A DNA stretch of 64,000 bases from Flavobacterium sp. ASV13 (GTDB lineage Bacteria > Bacteroidota > Bacteroidia > Flavobacteriales > Flavobacteriaceae), in contig NZ_JQJY01000004.1 in NCBI RefSeq assembly GCF_000745775.1, positions 186,001-250,000 of the forward strand. Direction: 5' to 3'. Below are positions 25,443 to 33,503 of the stretch, piece after piece. The position numbers were made by a program, and so were the translations under genes. Each line of letters starts with the position of its first letter. Position 1 is the first letter of the stretch. A model generated the notes under the pieces. That model was not told where the DNA came from, did no database searches, and was given only the letters and a program-made list of their open reading frames with translations.

Positions 25443-26591
25443 TTATGAAGCATTTCGGTACGCTGTTGGTGTCAAATTAGTGTACTTTTTAAAATAAGTA
25501 TTAAAAGATGATTTTGAATTAAAACCTACTTCGTATAAAATTTCTAAAACGGTCAAATCACTTTTTAATGGATTTTTTAAAATACTCATGGCTTTTTGAA
25601 TCCGATATTCATTCACAAAATCAAAAAAATGCTGATCGATATGATGATTAATCAAAATTGACAAATCGCGAACTGGAATATCGATCTGGTTAGAAAGCTC
25701 CTGAATCGTAAGCGACGGGTCCAGAAAAGGTTCTTTCTCTGTCATATACTGTTTCAATGAAGCAATTTGAGCCGTAATCACATCGTTTTTCCCCTCTTTT
25801 TCTTCGGCACTGTTTTCATTATGCGTGTGAATAATATCTCTTGCTAATTGCAATTTTGAATCAATTCCTCTAAAAAGTTCAGGATGATTCAGCGCTTTTA
25901 AAACAAACCAACAGGTTATTGTTAAAACGAAAACCTGCATTATTACATTGGCCCAAATCCACAATACTTCAAGATCAATAAATCGTAAAGCATTCTTGGC
26001 TATTGACAAATAATACAAAACAAAAAGTACAGTTGCTATTTGAAATAACCATTTAAAAATAGAAGTTTTAGGATTGGCATAATTTTCCTGATAAAGTGCT
26101 TTATATTTTTTTAAAATCGAAAACACAGCTATACTATAAACTACAATTTGAACACCCAACATGAGCTGGAAACCGTACAATTCAGGCAGTTGACTGCGGT
26201 GCTCATAGAATTGTATTTTTTCTGCATCATTTAAAAAGTATAATCTGAGCAGATAAACTGCATTTGTAATTAAAAATGGAATAGCATGAAGCAAATGTTT
26301 AGGCTTCAATCGAAAATCGGTAAAACAAACAGATAAAATATACAGGTAGAAAGTAGGAATAATCAAAGCACATGTGCTCCATCTGAAAAATTCAAAATTA
26401 AAATGACGTCTGATAAAATCTTCATTAATAAAAATTCCGATATTATCAATTGCAAAAAATATCAAATAGCACGCAAACAGACGATTTGCTAATTTATTTT
26501 CGGTTTTTACTGTGAATAGAAAAAATGCCAGCAAAAAGGAAACAAAAACTGACATTCCGCTCAAAACACTTAAAAGACTGGCTATATTCAT
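25443..26591 (-). CDS. Membrane-anchored AraC-family regulator (copy 1)
   Basis: The 382-residue protein has an N-terminal domain of about seven hydrophobic helices (residues 5-235). A charged linker (HTHNENSAEEKEGK) follows, then a C-terminal AraC DNA-binding domain (about 285-382: LTIQELSNQIDIPVRDLSILIN, then VLEILYEVGFNSKSSFNTYFKKYTNLTPTAYR). Both helix-turn-helix units are intact. Such proteins could sense a ligand or envelope state in the membrane and bind DNA directly. It shares extensive sequence with the next gene upstream on the same strand, and the two have matching promoter boxes. Confidence 0.87.
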   Translation of the reverse strand: MNIASLLSVLSGMSVFVSFLLAFFLFTVKTENKLANRLFACYLIFFAIDNIGIFINEDFIRRHFNFEFFRWSTCALIIPTFYLYILSVCFTDFRLKPKHLLHAIPFLITNAVYLLRLYFLNDAEKIQFYEHRSQLPELYGFQLMLGVQIVVYSIAVFSILKKYKALYQENYANPKTSIFKWLFQIATVLFVLYYLSIAKNALRFIDLEVLWIWANVIMQVFVLTITCWFVLKALNHPELFRGIDSKLQLARDIIHTHNENSAEEKEGKNDVITAQIASLKQYMTEKEPFLDPSLTIQELSNQIDIPVRDLSILINHHIDQHFFDFVNEYRIQKAMSILKNPLKSDLTVLEILYEVGFNSKSSFNTYFKKYTNLTPTAYRNAS

Positions 26592-26611
26592 TATTTTTTT
26601 CGGTTATTAAA

Positions 26612-26619
26612 CAAATATA
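26612..26619 (-). promoter_or_regulatory. Candidate -7 box TATATTTG before AraC copy 1
   Basis: On the minus strand TATATTTG is an exact TAnnTTTG match 20 bases upstream of the start. It is preceded by AACTAAAATA, which is repeated at the other copy (27808-27815). The upstream regions therefore share ancestry with the genes. Confidence 0.5.
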
Positions 26620-26649
26620 CTATTTTAGTTTTTTAGCACGTTTCATTTA

Positions 26650-27786
26650 TTACGAAGCATTTCGATAGGCTGTTGGCGTTAAATTGGTGTATTTTTTAAA
26701 AGAAGAATTAAACGAGGATTTAGAATTAAAACCCACTTCGTATAAAATTTCCAAAACCGTAAGCTGACTTTTAGATTCATCTTTTAAAATATGCATGGCT
26801 TTTTGAATGCGATATTCATTTACAAAATCAAAAAAATGCTGCTTCATATGGTGATTAATCAAAATCGATAAATCACGAACTGGCATATTGATTTGATTTC
26901 CTAATTCCTGTATGGTAAGTGACGGGTCTAAAAAAGGTTCTTTTTCGACCATATATTGTTTTAAAGTTGTAATCTGATTGTTAATCAAATCATTTTGCAC
27001 GTTTACTAATTCTAATTTTTCTTCGACTTCCGGGAGAATATCTTTTGTCAGCTTCAATTTAGAATTAATTCCTCTAAAAAGTTCCGGATGATTAAGCGCT
27101 TTCATAATAAACCAACACGTTATAAGTAAAGCAATACTTCCGACAAGTACATTGGACCAAAGAAATATTTCCCTAAAACCACTATAGCGAATTATATTTT
27201 TTAATGCCACAACAGAATGCGTTGCAAGAAAAACACAAGTCATCTGAAAAAGCCATTTATAAGTCGAAACACCCGTATTCGTGTAATTTTCCAAATAAAT
27301 TTCTTTGTATTTTTTCAAAATTAAAAACACACTGATAATGTAAAATGCGTACTGAAATTCGATTACAATCTGAATAAAATAAATCTCCGACATATCATTG
27401 AGAACGCCGATAAAACTTCCATCGCTAATACGCATGTAAATTCTCGGAATAAAAATAAGATTGACAATTATAAAAGGAAGCGCATGCACTAAATGTTTCC
27501 ACTTTAACCTAAAATCAGAATAACAAACAGCCTGTACATAAAGATAAAACAAGGGCATTCCTAACAAACAAACTGTCGCTCTAAAAATCTCCAGGTTCCT
27601 GTAATCTTCTGTATATAAATACATAAAAAAACCACTGAGATCGATTGCTGAGAAAATAAAAAAGAAAGCAAAAATGCGATTTGCCAGCTTATTTTCGGTT
27701 TTAACAGTTAACAAGAAAAAGGCAAGTAATAGAGACACAAAAACTGATATTCGAGCAATTCCCTGTAATAAATCCAATTTGTCCAT
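26650..27786 (-). CDS. Membrane-anchored AraC-family regulator (copy 2)
   Basis: The 378-residue protein has the same architecture as copy 1: seven predicted helices, the linker NHPELFRGI.SKL, and a C-terminal AraC domain that is almost identical (QQHFFDFVNEYRIQKAM is replaced only slightly). The membrane domains have diverged more than the DNA-binding domains. This suggests different signals but similar target sites. The duplication is tandem with conserved promoter sequence. It heads the minus-strand group AraC copy 2, AraC copy 1, TonB receptor. Confidence 0.87.
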   Translation of the reverse strand: MDKLDLLQGIARISVFVSLLLAFFLLTVKTENKLANRIFAFFFIFSAIDLSGFFMYLYTEDYRNLEIFRATVCLLGMPLFYLYVQAVCYSDFRLKWKHLVHALPFIIVNLIFIPRIYMRISDGSFIGVLNDMSEIYFIQIVIEFQYAFYIISVFLILKKYKEIYLENYTNTGVSTYKWLFQMTCVFLATHSVVALKNIIRYSGFREIFLWSNVLVGSIALLITCWFIMKALNHPELFRGINSKLKLTKDILPEVEEKLELVNVQNDLINNQITTLKQYMVEKEPFLDPSLTIQELGNQINMPVRDLSILINHHMKQHFFDFVNEYRIQKAMHILKDESKSQLTVLEILYEVGFNSKSSFNSSFKKYTNLTPTAYRNAS

Positions 27787-27807
27787 TTATTTAGCTAAAA
27801 ATTTAAA

Positions 27808-27815
27808 CAAATATA
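27808..27815 (-). promoter_or_regulatory. Candidate -7 box TATATTTG before AraC copy 2
   Basis: TATATTTG on the minus strand lies 21 bases upstream of the start. The block AACTAAAATA before it is nearly the same as at copy 1, so the site has been kept since the duplication. Confidence 0.5.
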
Positions 27816-27926
27816 ATATTTTAGTTCTTTTAATAAAGAAGTACGAAAGGTTTCACAACATCATAAACAAAACTTCAAATCTTTGTGAGTTTGTGTTGCA
27901 AATTTCGCGATTGAGAGAAAAAAGAT

Positions 27927-27934
27927 TAATTTTG
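27927..27934 (+). promoter_or_regulatory. Candidate -7 box TAATTTTG for murQ
   Basis: TAATTTTG matches TAnnTTTG and lies 21 bases before the murQ ATG. It also argues against the long in-frame upstream extension being translated. Confidence 0.42.
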
Positions 27935-27955
27935 ACGAGTCTAAATAACGATAAA

Positions 27956-28768
27956 ATGACATTTACAAAAACTACTGAACAAGCATCAAAGTATGAACAT
28001 TTAGAAAAAATGTCTGTTCATGAATTGTTATCCAATATTAATCAAGAAGACAAAACTGTGCCCTATGCAGTTGAAAAAGCGCTTCCCCAAATAGAAGCTT
28101 TGATTCCGCAAATAGTTGCTAAATTAAAATTAGGCGGCAGATTGTTTTATATTGGAGCAGGAACTTCAGGCCGACTTGGCGTTGTTGATGCTTCAGAATG
28201 TCCACCAACATTTGGTGTTCCTTTTGATTTAGTAAACGGAATTATTGCTGGAGGTGATACAGCCATAAGACGTGCAGTAGAAAATGCTGAAGATAGTACA
28301 ACAAATGCATGGATTGATCTTCAAAAATATAAAATTGACTCTAATGACGTTGTAATTGGTATTGCAGCATCTGGAACAACTCCATATGTCATCAGTGGTT
28401 TAGAAATGTGCAATCAAAATAATATTGTGACAGGTTGCATTACGTGTAATGCAGGAAGTCCGCTGGCATTGACCGCTCAATTCCCTATTGAAGTAGTAGT
28501 GGGCCCAGAATTTATTACAGGAAGCTCCAGAATGAAAGCCGGAACTGCTCAGAAACTAGTTTTAAACATGATTTCGACAGCAGCAATGATTCAACTTGGA
28601 AAAGTTAGAGGAAATAAAATGGTCGACATGCAATTGAGCAATGTAAAACTGGTTGATCGCGGCGTAAAAATGATTATGGAAGAAATTCCTGTTTCGTATG
28701 ACGAAGCTTCAGAATTATTAAAAAAATATGGCAGCGTGAGAAATGCTGTTGACAATTATAATAAATAA
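27956..28768 (+). CDS. murQ: N-acetylmuramic acid 6-phosphate etherase
   Basis: I place the start at MTFTKTTEQASKYEHL, giving 270 residues. An in-frame extension of 94 codons runs back into AraC copy 2 and is not coding. The SIS fold shows FYIGAGTSGRLGVVDASECPPTFG (63-87) with the catalytic glutamate E81, and GSSRMKAGTAQKLVLNM. MurQ cleaves the lactyl ether of MurNAc-6-phosphate, giving GlcNAc-6-phosphate and lactate, for cell-wall recycling. It is shorter than the E. coli enzyme at the C-terminus, as is usual in Bacteroidota. A small DUF6095 gene follows. Confidence 0.92.
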   Translation: MTFTKTTEQASKYEHLEKMSVHELLSNINQEDKTVPYAVEKALPQIEALIPQIVAKLKLGGRLFYIGAGTSGRLGVVDASECPPTFGVPFDLVNGIIAGGDTAIRRAVENAEDSTTNAWIDLQKYKIDSNDVVIGIAASGTTPYVISGLEMCNQNNIVTGCITCNAGSPLALTAQFPIEVVVGPEFITGSSRMKAGTAQKLVLNMISTAAMIQLGKVRGNKMVDMQLSNVKLVDRGVKMIMEEIPVSYDEASELLKKYGSVRNAVDNYNK

Positions 28769-28774
28769 AAAAAG

Positions 28775-28823
28775 TTTTGTTTCAGATAATTTAAAAACTT
28801 GAAACCTTAAACTTGAAACAAAA
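28775..28823. repeat. Weak heptad-repeat dyad (TTTCAAG type)
   Basis: Ten-base arms TTTTGTTTCA (28775-28784) and TGAAACAAAA (28814-28823) enclose further 7-base words (ACTTGAAACC, AAACTTGAAAC). It lies between murQ and the DUF6095 gene, ending three bases before that gene's ATG. Confidence 0.6.
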
Positions 28824-28826
28824 AAG

Positions 28827-29048
28827 ATGGCAACAAATAAACAATTACTAGGAAAAGGAATTAAATATTTAACAGGCGCATTGCCTTTAATGTTTATTGG
28901 CCCAACACTGATTTATAATGCTTTTCAGAATCAGCATACAAATTGGCATTATTTAGTGTTGGGAATTGGAATTGTAGCTTGTTTAAGTTCGATGTTTTTG
29001 ATTTTTTACGGATTGAAAACCATCATGAAAGGTTTATTTAATGACTAA
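28827..29048 (+). CDS. DUF6095 family small membrane protein
   Basis: The 73-residue protein has two helices (TGALPLMFIGPTLIYNAF and HYLVLGIGIVACLSSMFLIFYGL) and a short cytosolic tail. It resembles DUF6095, a Flavobacteriaceae membrane protein often found after murQ. The function is unknown. It could anchor or support cell-wall recycling, but only its position suggests this. Confidence 0.65.
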   Translation: MATNKQLLGKGIKYLTGALPLMFIGPTLIYNAFQNQHTNWHYLVLGIGIVACLSSMFLIFYGLKTIMKGLFND

Positions 29049-29075
29049 TTTGTATCTTTACTAAAATTCTTCATT

Positions 29076-29306
29076 ATGGATATACAAGCTGAAATAAACT
29101 GGATTCATCAAGAAATTGATAAAGTAAAAGATCCTTCTTTTGTAGAAAAACTAAAACATCTTTTACAGTCGATTAATAATACCGCAATTGATTCAGATGC
29201 TGCTTACAATTTAGATATTGAAAATGCCTTAGAAAATATTAAAAAAGGTAATTTTTATACTGAAGATGAAGCCAAAGAAATTGCAAAAAAATGGGGAAGA
29301 AAATAA
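29076..29306 (+). CDS. Antitoxin of a RelE/ParE-type toxin-antitoxin pair
   Basis: The 76-residue protein is acidic and helical. Its C-terminal half LDIENALENIKKGNFYTEDEAKEIAKKWGRK resembles the antitoxins that precede ParE-like toxins in Bacteroidota (a helix followed by a gap and a KKW-type tail). No classical DNA-binding fold is evident, so autoregulation is uncertain. The gene overlaps the toxin gene by 16 bases, which is typical for stoichiometric antitoxin-toxin synthesis. Confidence 0.75.
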   Translation: MDIQAEINWIHQEIDKVKDPSFVEKLKHLLQSINNTAIDSDAAYNLDIENALENIKKGNFYTEDEAKEIAKKWGRK

Positions 29307-29605
29307 TTTGGTCAAGCGATGCTTTGAGTCAATTAGAAGACATTCATTTTTATATTTTCTTTGAAAGTAAATCAATTACAATTGCTGATAAAGTAGTTAA
29401 TACTATTTTTGAAAGCACAGCTATATTGAAAACACAACCCGAAGTCTATAAAACTGACAAACAAAAAACCAACAATGATGGCAGTTTTAGAGTTTATTCA
29501 GTTTATGATTATACAATTTCGTATCAAATAACAGAAGATTTTATTCATATACTTCGAGTGCGACATAGTGCACGAAAACCAAAAAAACATTCATGGAAGA
29601 TATAA
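29291..29605 (+). CDS. RelE/ParE superfamily toxin
   Basis: The 104-residue protein has the RelE/ParE topology: KIIWSSDALSQLEDIHFYI as helices, ILKTQPEVYKTDK, then the beta-sheet FRVYSVYDYTISYQITEDFIHILRVRHSARKP. The HSARKP ending is ParE-like. ParE toxins inhibit DNA gyrase, while RelE toxins cut mRNA on the ribosome. Sequence alone does not settle which applies; the absence of a clear RelE catalytic triad favours ParE. The gene overlaps the antitoxin gene upstream and the pentapeptide repeat gene downstream (13 bases). Confidence 0.82.
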   Translation: MGKKIIWSSDALSQLEDIHFYIFFESKSITIADKVVNTIFESTAILKTQPEVYKTDKQKTNNDGSFRVYSVYDYTISYQITEDFIHILRVRHSARKPKKHSWKI

Positions 29606-30165
29606 TCCATATTCAAAAAACATTCGAAAAGGTTGTTTACATCAACAAAAAAATCAACAATCGTGAATTTGAAGATTGTGTTTTTAAAAACTGCGATTTT
29701 TCGAATAGTAATTTTAATTCTAACACTTTTCTTGACTGCGAATTCATTGACTGCAATTTATCAATGACAGGTTTAGCAGGAACGAGTTTAAAAAACGTCA
29801 CTTTTAGAAACTGTAAACTTCTTGGAATTGCTTTTAATGAATGTGACGATTTTTTATTTCAGGTTCACTTTGAAGAATGCGTTTTGGATTATGCTTTGTT
29901 TTCGAACAAAAAAATGCCTAAAACCAAGTTTATCAATTCTTCAGTTCGCGAAGTAACTTTCATTGGAACTAATTTAACAAGCTCACTTTTTGACAATTGT
30001 GATCTTGACGGTGCGATTTTTAACGAAACACAATTAGCCGGAGTAAATTTTAAAACGGCTTACAATTACAAAATCGATCCCGAATTCAACCCGATGAAAA
30101 AAGCACAATTTTCGACTCAGGGAATTGAAGGACTTTTAGATAAATATGACATTAAAATTGTATAA
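29593..30165 (+). CDS. Pentapeptide repeat protein, Qnr/McbG-like
   Basis: The 190-residue protein consists of about 25 pentapeptide units with F or L in the centre (FEDCVF, KNCDFSNSNFNS, FLDCEFIDCNLSMTGL, CDLDGAIF). They form a right-handed quadrilateral beta-helix. The C-terminal tail FSTQGIEGLLDKYDIKIV resembles the dimerisation helix of Qnr proteins. Qnr, MfpA and McbG mimic DNA and protect gyrase or topoisomerase IV from poisons. Its start lies inside the toxin gene, so it is translated with the toxin. A role in countering the toxin is inference. Confidence 0.82.
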   Translation: MEDIIHIQKTFEKVVYINKKINNREFEDCVFKNCDFSNSNFNSNTFLDCEFIDCNLSMTGLAGTSLKNVTFRNCKLLGIAFNECDDFLFQVHFEECVLDYALFSNKKMPKTKFINSSVREVTFIGTNLTSSLFDNCDLDGAIFNETQLAGVNFKTAYNYKIDPEFNPMKKAQFSTQGIEGLLDKYDIKIV

Positions 30166-30167
30166 TT

Positions 30168-30743
30168 ATGAGTGCCGATTCCTTCTATTTAGAAAGTGCA
30201 AAAAAACAGTTTTTATACTATAAAATGCTGGGTGAAAAAGCGATCGATCAATTAGAACCTCAACAGCTTTTTATTACTTTAAACGAAGATACAAATAGCA
30301 TTGCTACAATTATAAAGCATATTTCAGGAAATATGCTTTCGCGTTGGACTGATTTTCTGACCTCTGATGGCGAAAAAGAATGGCGAAACCGCGATGCAGA
30401 ATTTGAAAATGATTTGCAATCGAAAAAAGAAGTTTTAGAAATCTGGAAAAAAGGTTGGGATTGCTTAGAGAATGCTTTGAAAAGTTTAAAACCAGAACAA
30501 CTTTCGGATATTATTTATATCAGAAATGAAGGTCACACGGTTATCGAAGCCATAAATCGTCAATTAGCACATTATCCTTATCATGTTGGTCAAATTGTTT
30601 TTTATGCTAAACAACTAAAAAATAGTTCTTGGGAAAGTTTATCGATTCCGAAGAATAAATCGGGAAATTATAATGCTGAAAAGTTTGCCAAAGAAAAAGA
30701 AATCAAGAACTTTACAGATGATGAATTAAAAAGATTGAAATGA
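30168..30743 (+). CDS. DUF1572 (DinB-fold) protein
   Basis: The 191-residue protein has an N-terminal helix, IATIIKHISGNMLSRWTDFL (with His in a DinB-type metal position) and HYPYHVGQIVFYAK with the second His pair. These are typical of DUF1572 in the DinB/YfiT superfamily. Members bind a divalent metal, and some act as thiol-dependent S-transferases. It lies two bases after the pentapeptide repeat gene and overlaps the small membrane ORF by ATGA. Confidence 0.82.
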   Translation: MSADSFYLESAKKQFLYYKMLGEKAIDQLEPQQLFITLNEDTNSIATIIKHISGNMLSRWTDFLTSDGEKEWRNRDAEFENDLQSKKEVLEIWKKGWDCLENALKSLKPEQLSDIIYIRNEGHTVIEAINRQLAHYPYHVGQIVFYAKQLKNSSWESLSIPKNKSGNYNAEKFAKEKEIKNFTDDELKRLK

Positions 30744-30901
30744 TAGAATATTATGCAAATTTTGGTGGTACATGTTGGTGGATCTTAATTAAATTCTGCA
30801 AAACAAATTTAACCGAAGAGCAGAGTTCTAAAAACAAAAAAAGGAATTTACTTTTTCTAACTTTTATAACTCTTGTAATTTTCTTTTTATTCTTTAATTA
30901 A
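30740..30901 (+). CDS. Small membrane protein, 53 residues
   Basis: An ATGA overlap joins this frame to the end of the DUF1572 gene. The product is MIEYYANFGGTCWWILIKFC, a hydrophilic link with lysines, then a hydrophobic end LLFLTFITLVIFFLFFN. The first 20 residues (aromatic, GG, WW) recall a group of short proteins of Bacteroidota with an N-terminal YYANFGG-like stretch. It is short, but the overlap, the codon usage and the membrane-helix C-terminus support a real gene. It is the last of a five-gene tight chain from the antitoxin. Confidence 0.6.
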   Translation: MIEYYANFGGTCWWILIKFCKTNLTEEQSSKNKKRNLLFLTFITLVIFFLFFN

Positions 30902-31028
30902 AAAAGAACTCTTGAAAACTAAAGCCCTAGCCCTGATTGAAATGGAAATCCTTTTTGTTTTTTCTTTAAAAACAAAAAGATTGTAATGGAAAGCAGGAAT
31001 AAGCTCCTAAAAAAACAACTTATTTAAA

Positions 31029-31400
31029 ATGAAAAAAATACTATTTCTTCTTCCGTTAATTGCATTAGCATCTTGTTATAATGCTGAACATAATTGCAAA
31101 GATTTTAAAAACGGAAAATTCAAGTTTGAGACTGAAGTAAATGGCGTAAAAAAAACAACTTTTTTTGAACGAAAAGACAGCATTGAAATCGAAACTTTTG
31201 AAGGAAAAACAGATACAGCAACCGTACGCTGGGTTAGCGACTGCGAATATATTCTACAAAAAAAACACCCAAAAAATATGGCTGAAGAAAAAGCAATCAG
31301 CATGAAAATTTTAACGACTTCGAAAGATTCGTATACTTTTGAGTTTGGATTGGTTGGTTCTGAAGAAAAACAGCGCGGAAAAGTTTTTAAAGTGGATTAA
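31029..31400 (+). CDS. Small lipoprotein, unknown function
   Basis: The 123-residue product has a lipoprotein signal (KKILFLLPLIALASC) and a mature beta-rich part with HNCKDFKNGKFKFE, TFFERKDSIEIE, WVSDCEYILQKK and KAISMKILTTSKDSYTFEF. Two cysteines (in NCK and DCE) may pair. As far as I recall, relatives in Flavobacteria are sometimes labelled DNA topoisomerase IV in databases, but nothing in the sequence supports that. Its role is unknown. A strong hairpin terminator follows. Confidence 0.72.
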   Translation: MKKILFLLPLIALASCYNAEHNCKDFKNGKFKFETEVNGVKKTTFFERKDSIEIETFEGKTDTATVRWVSDCEYILQKKHPKNMAEEKAISMKILTTSKDSYTFEFGLVGSEEKQRGKVFKVD

Positions 31401-31421
31401 AACTATATTTAAAATATACAA

Positions 31422-31448
31422 AAGCTCCTTCAAGGAGCTTTTTTTTTG
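31422..31448 (+). terminator. Intrinsic terminator
   Basis: AAGCTCCTT and AAGGAGCTT form a perfect stem with a one-base gap, followed by nine T. It lies directly after the small lipoprotein gene. Confidence 0.85.
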
Positions 31449-31578
31449 TCACTTAGTGATCGAAGGAACTAAAAACCTTTGACCCTTTGTCACTTTGTTT
31501 CTTTGTTCCTCAAAAAATAAAAAATGTTTCTTTTACATTTCTATTTTAAATAGTACATTAGAACCTAAATCTAGTACA

Positions 31579-33501
31579 ATGAAAAATACCATTTCGCAAA
31601 GAGTTGCCGACTTTTTAAAGAATTATCCGCCGTTTAATTTCCTTCATCAAATGGATTTAGAAAAATTATCGGAACAGATTTCTATTATTTATAAAGAGAA
31701 AGATGCGGTGATTTTTGCGGAAAATGATAAAACTCACGATTCATTTTACGTGGTTCACAAAGGAGCTATTGCTTTGAAAAAAAGCACTAAAAATACTGTT
31801 CTGGACATGTGTGATGAAGGCGATATTTTTGGACTTCGTCCGCTTTTGGCGCAGGAAAATTATATCATGGAAGCTGTAGCGCATGAAGAAACCATTTTAT
31901 ATGCCATTCCGATTGCGGTTTTTAAGCCTTATGCACTTGAAAACAGAAATGTTGGAAATTTCTTAATCGAAAGTTATGCTTCGAATACGAGAAATCCGTA
32001 TTCCGATATTCACAAAGATAAATTGTATGGCGATGATGATTTATTGAATGAAAACAGACATTCTAATAACGATTCATTTGATTTAACTCCAATAAAGTAT
32101 TCAAAAAAAATTGTTACCTGCAGTCCGTCAACAACGGTTAAGGAAGTTGCTAAGATTATGAATAAAAAGAAAGTCGGAGCCATTTTAATTGTTGATGAAA
32201 TGCTTCCAATTGGTATTTTAACTGATAAAGATCTTCGAAACAAAATAGTTACTGGCGAATATTCTATTATGACAACCGCCGAAACCATAATGACAAAACC
32301 CGTTATTACATATCCAAAAAAAATGACGGTTACAGAGGCTCAAATGGCGATGATGAAAAGTAATATCAGTCATTTATGTCTGACTAAAGATGGTACGGTT
32401 AACACAAAAGCTGTTGGGATTTTATCCAAACATGATGTAATGGTAGCGTTAGGAAATAATCCAGCCGTTTTAATAAAAGCATTAAAAAGAGCTAAAAAAA
32501 CGAAGGAAATAAAACCAATTAGAAACCGAATCATGCAACTGCTTCAGGGATATCTGGACCAAAATATTCCGATGACTTTGATTTCTAAAATCATAACTGA
32601 ATTGAATGAAGCCTGTACCACTCGTGTAATTGAAATTTGCTTAGAAAAAATGAGCAGTCCGCCGCCGGTAAAATTTGCCTGGCTTGCGTTGGGAAGTCAA
32701 GGTCGTGGAGAACAAATGCTTCATACCGATCAGGATAATGCTATTGTTTATGAAAATGTTTCAGAAGTTTTTAAAGATGAAACAAAAATTTATTTTTTGA
32801 AATTTGCTTCTCTCGTTAACAAAGGGCTTTTTGATATCGGTTATGATTATTGTCCGGCCGATATGATGGCTTCAAGTCCAAAATGGTGCATGAGTCTTGA
32901 TGAATGGAAAAACCAAGTACATCACTGGATAACTAATCCGGGCAAAAATGAAGTTTTACTTTCATTCATTTTCTTTGATTATAGTAAAACTTATGGTGAT
33001 TCTGAAATTGTAAATCAGTTATCAGATTCCATTTTTGAAAATGTAAAAGCCAATCCGATTTTTTATATGCATTTGGTGAGTGGAGCCTTACAAAGTCCTT
33101 CTCCTACAGGATTCTTCAGACAATTTTTGGTTGAACAAGATGGTGCCAATAAAGATAATTTTGATATTAAGAGAAGAGCTTTAATGCCTTTGACAGATGC
33201 TGCAAGAGTTTTGATTTTATCACATTCAGTAAAATCGATCAGTAATACAGCGGAACGTTTTGAAAAACTGGCTGAACTTGAACCTAATAACCGAGAATTG
33301 TATTTATCATGTTCTTATTCATTTAAAGCGTTATTAAAATTTAGAACGAAACAAGGACTTCTACATCATGATTCTGGACAATTTATCGAATTGGAGTCTT
33401 TAACTAAAATGGAAAAAATTAAGCTGAAACGTACTTTCAAAACTATTAAAGAACTTCAAGAGCTTATTTCGGTTCGTTTTAATATCTCAAATCTGGTATA
33501 A
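31579..33501 (+). CDS. cNMP-binding/CBS/DUF294 nucleotidyltransferase-like regulator
   Basis: The start is MKNTISQRVADFLKNY; the 28 codons before it are excluded. The 640-residue protein has a cyclic-nucleotide-binding domain (about 20-130), a pair of CBS domains (about 170-290, GAILIVDEMLPIGILTDKDLR), and a DUF294 nucleotidyltransferase domain. The last has LGSQGRGEQM with acidic residues at 384-386 (DQD), and a DUF294_C helical domain follows. This layout is known from proteins that sense nucleotides and regulate transport or metabolism. It precedes a DnaQ-like exonuclease gene by two bases, a widely conserved pairing. Confidence 0.9.
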   Translation: MKNTISQRVADFLKNYPPFNFLHQMDLEKLSEQISIIYKEKDAVIFAENDKTHDSFYVVHKGAIALKKSTKNTVLDMCDEGDIFGLRPLLAQENYIMEAVAHEETILYAIPIAVFKPYALENRNVGNFLIESYASNTRNPYSDIHKDKLYGDDDLLNENRHSNNDSFDLTPIKYSKKIVTCSPSTTVKEVAKIMNKKKVGAILIVDEMLPIGILTDKDLRNKIVTGEYSIMTTAETIMTKPVITYPKKMTVTEAQMAMMKSNISHLCLTKDGTVNTKAVGILSKHDVMVALGNNPAVLIKALKRAKKTKEIKPIRNRIMQLLQGYLDQNIPMTLISKIITELNEACTTRVIEICLEKMSSPPPVKFAWLALGSQGRGEQMLHTDQDNAIVYENVSEVFKDETKIYFLKFASLVNKGLFDIGYDYCPADMMASSPKWCMSLDEWKNQVHHWITNPGKNEVLLSFIFFDYSKTYGDSEIVNQLSDSIFENVKANPIFYMHLVSGALQSPSPTGFFRQFLVEQDGANKDNFDIKRRALMPLTDAARVLILSHSVKSISNTAERFEKLAELEPNNRELYLSCSYSFKALLKFRTKQGLLHHDSGQFIELESLTKMEKIKLKRTFKTIKELQELISVRFNISNLV

Positions 33502-33503
33502 TT

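Noticed and set aside
27674..27955. 94-codon upstream extension of murQ
   Set aside because: It runs through AraC copy 2 antisense and a promoter-like region; MurQ homologues start at MTFTKTTE.
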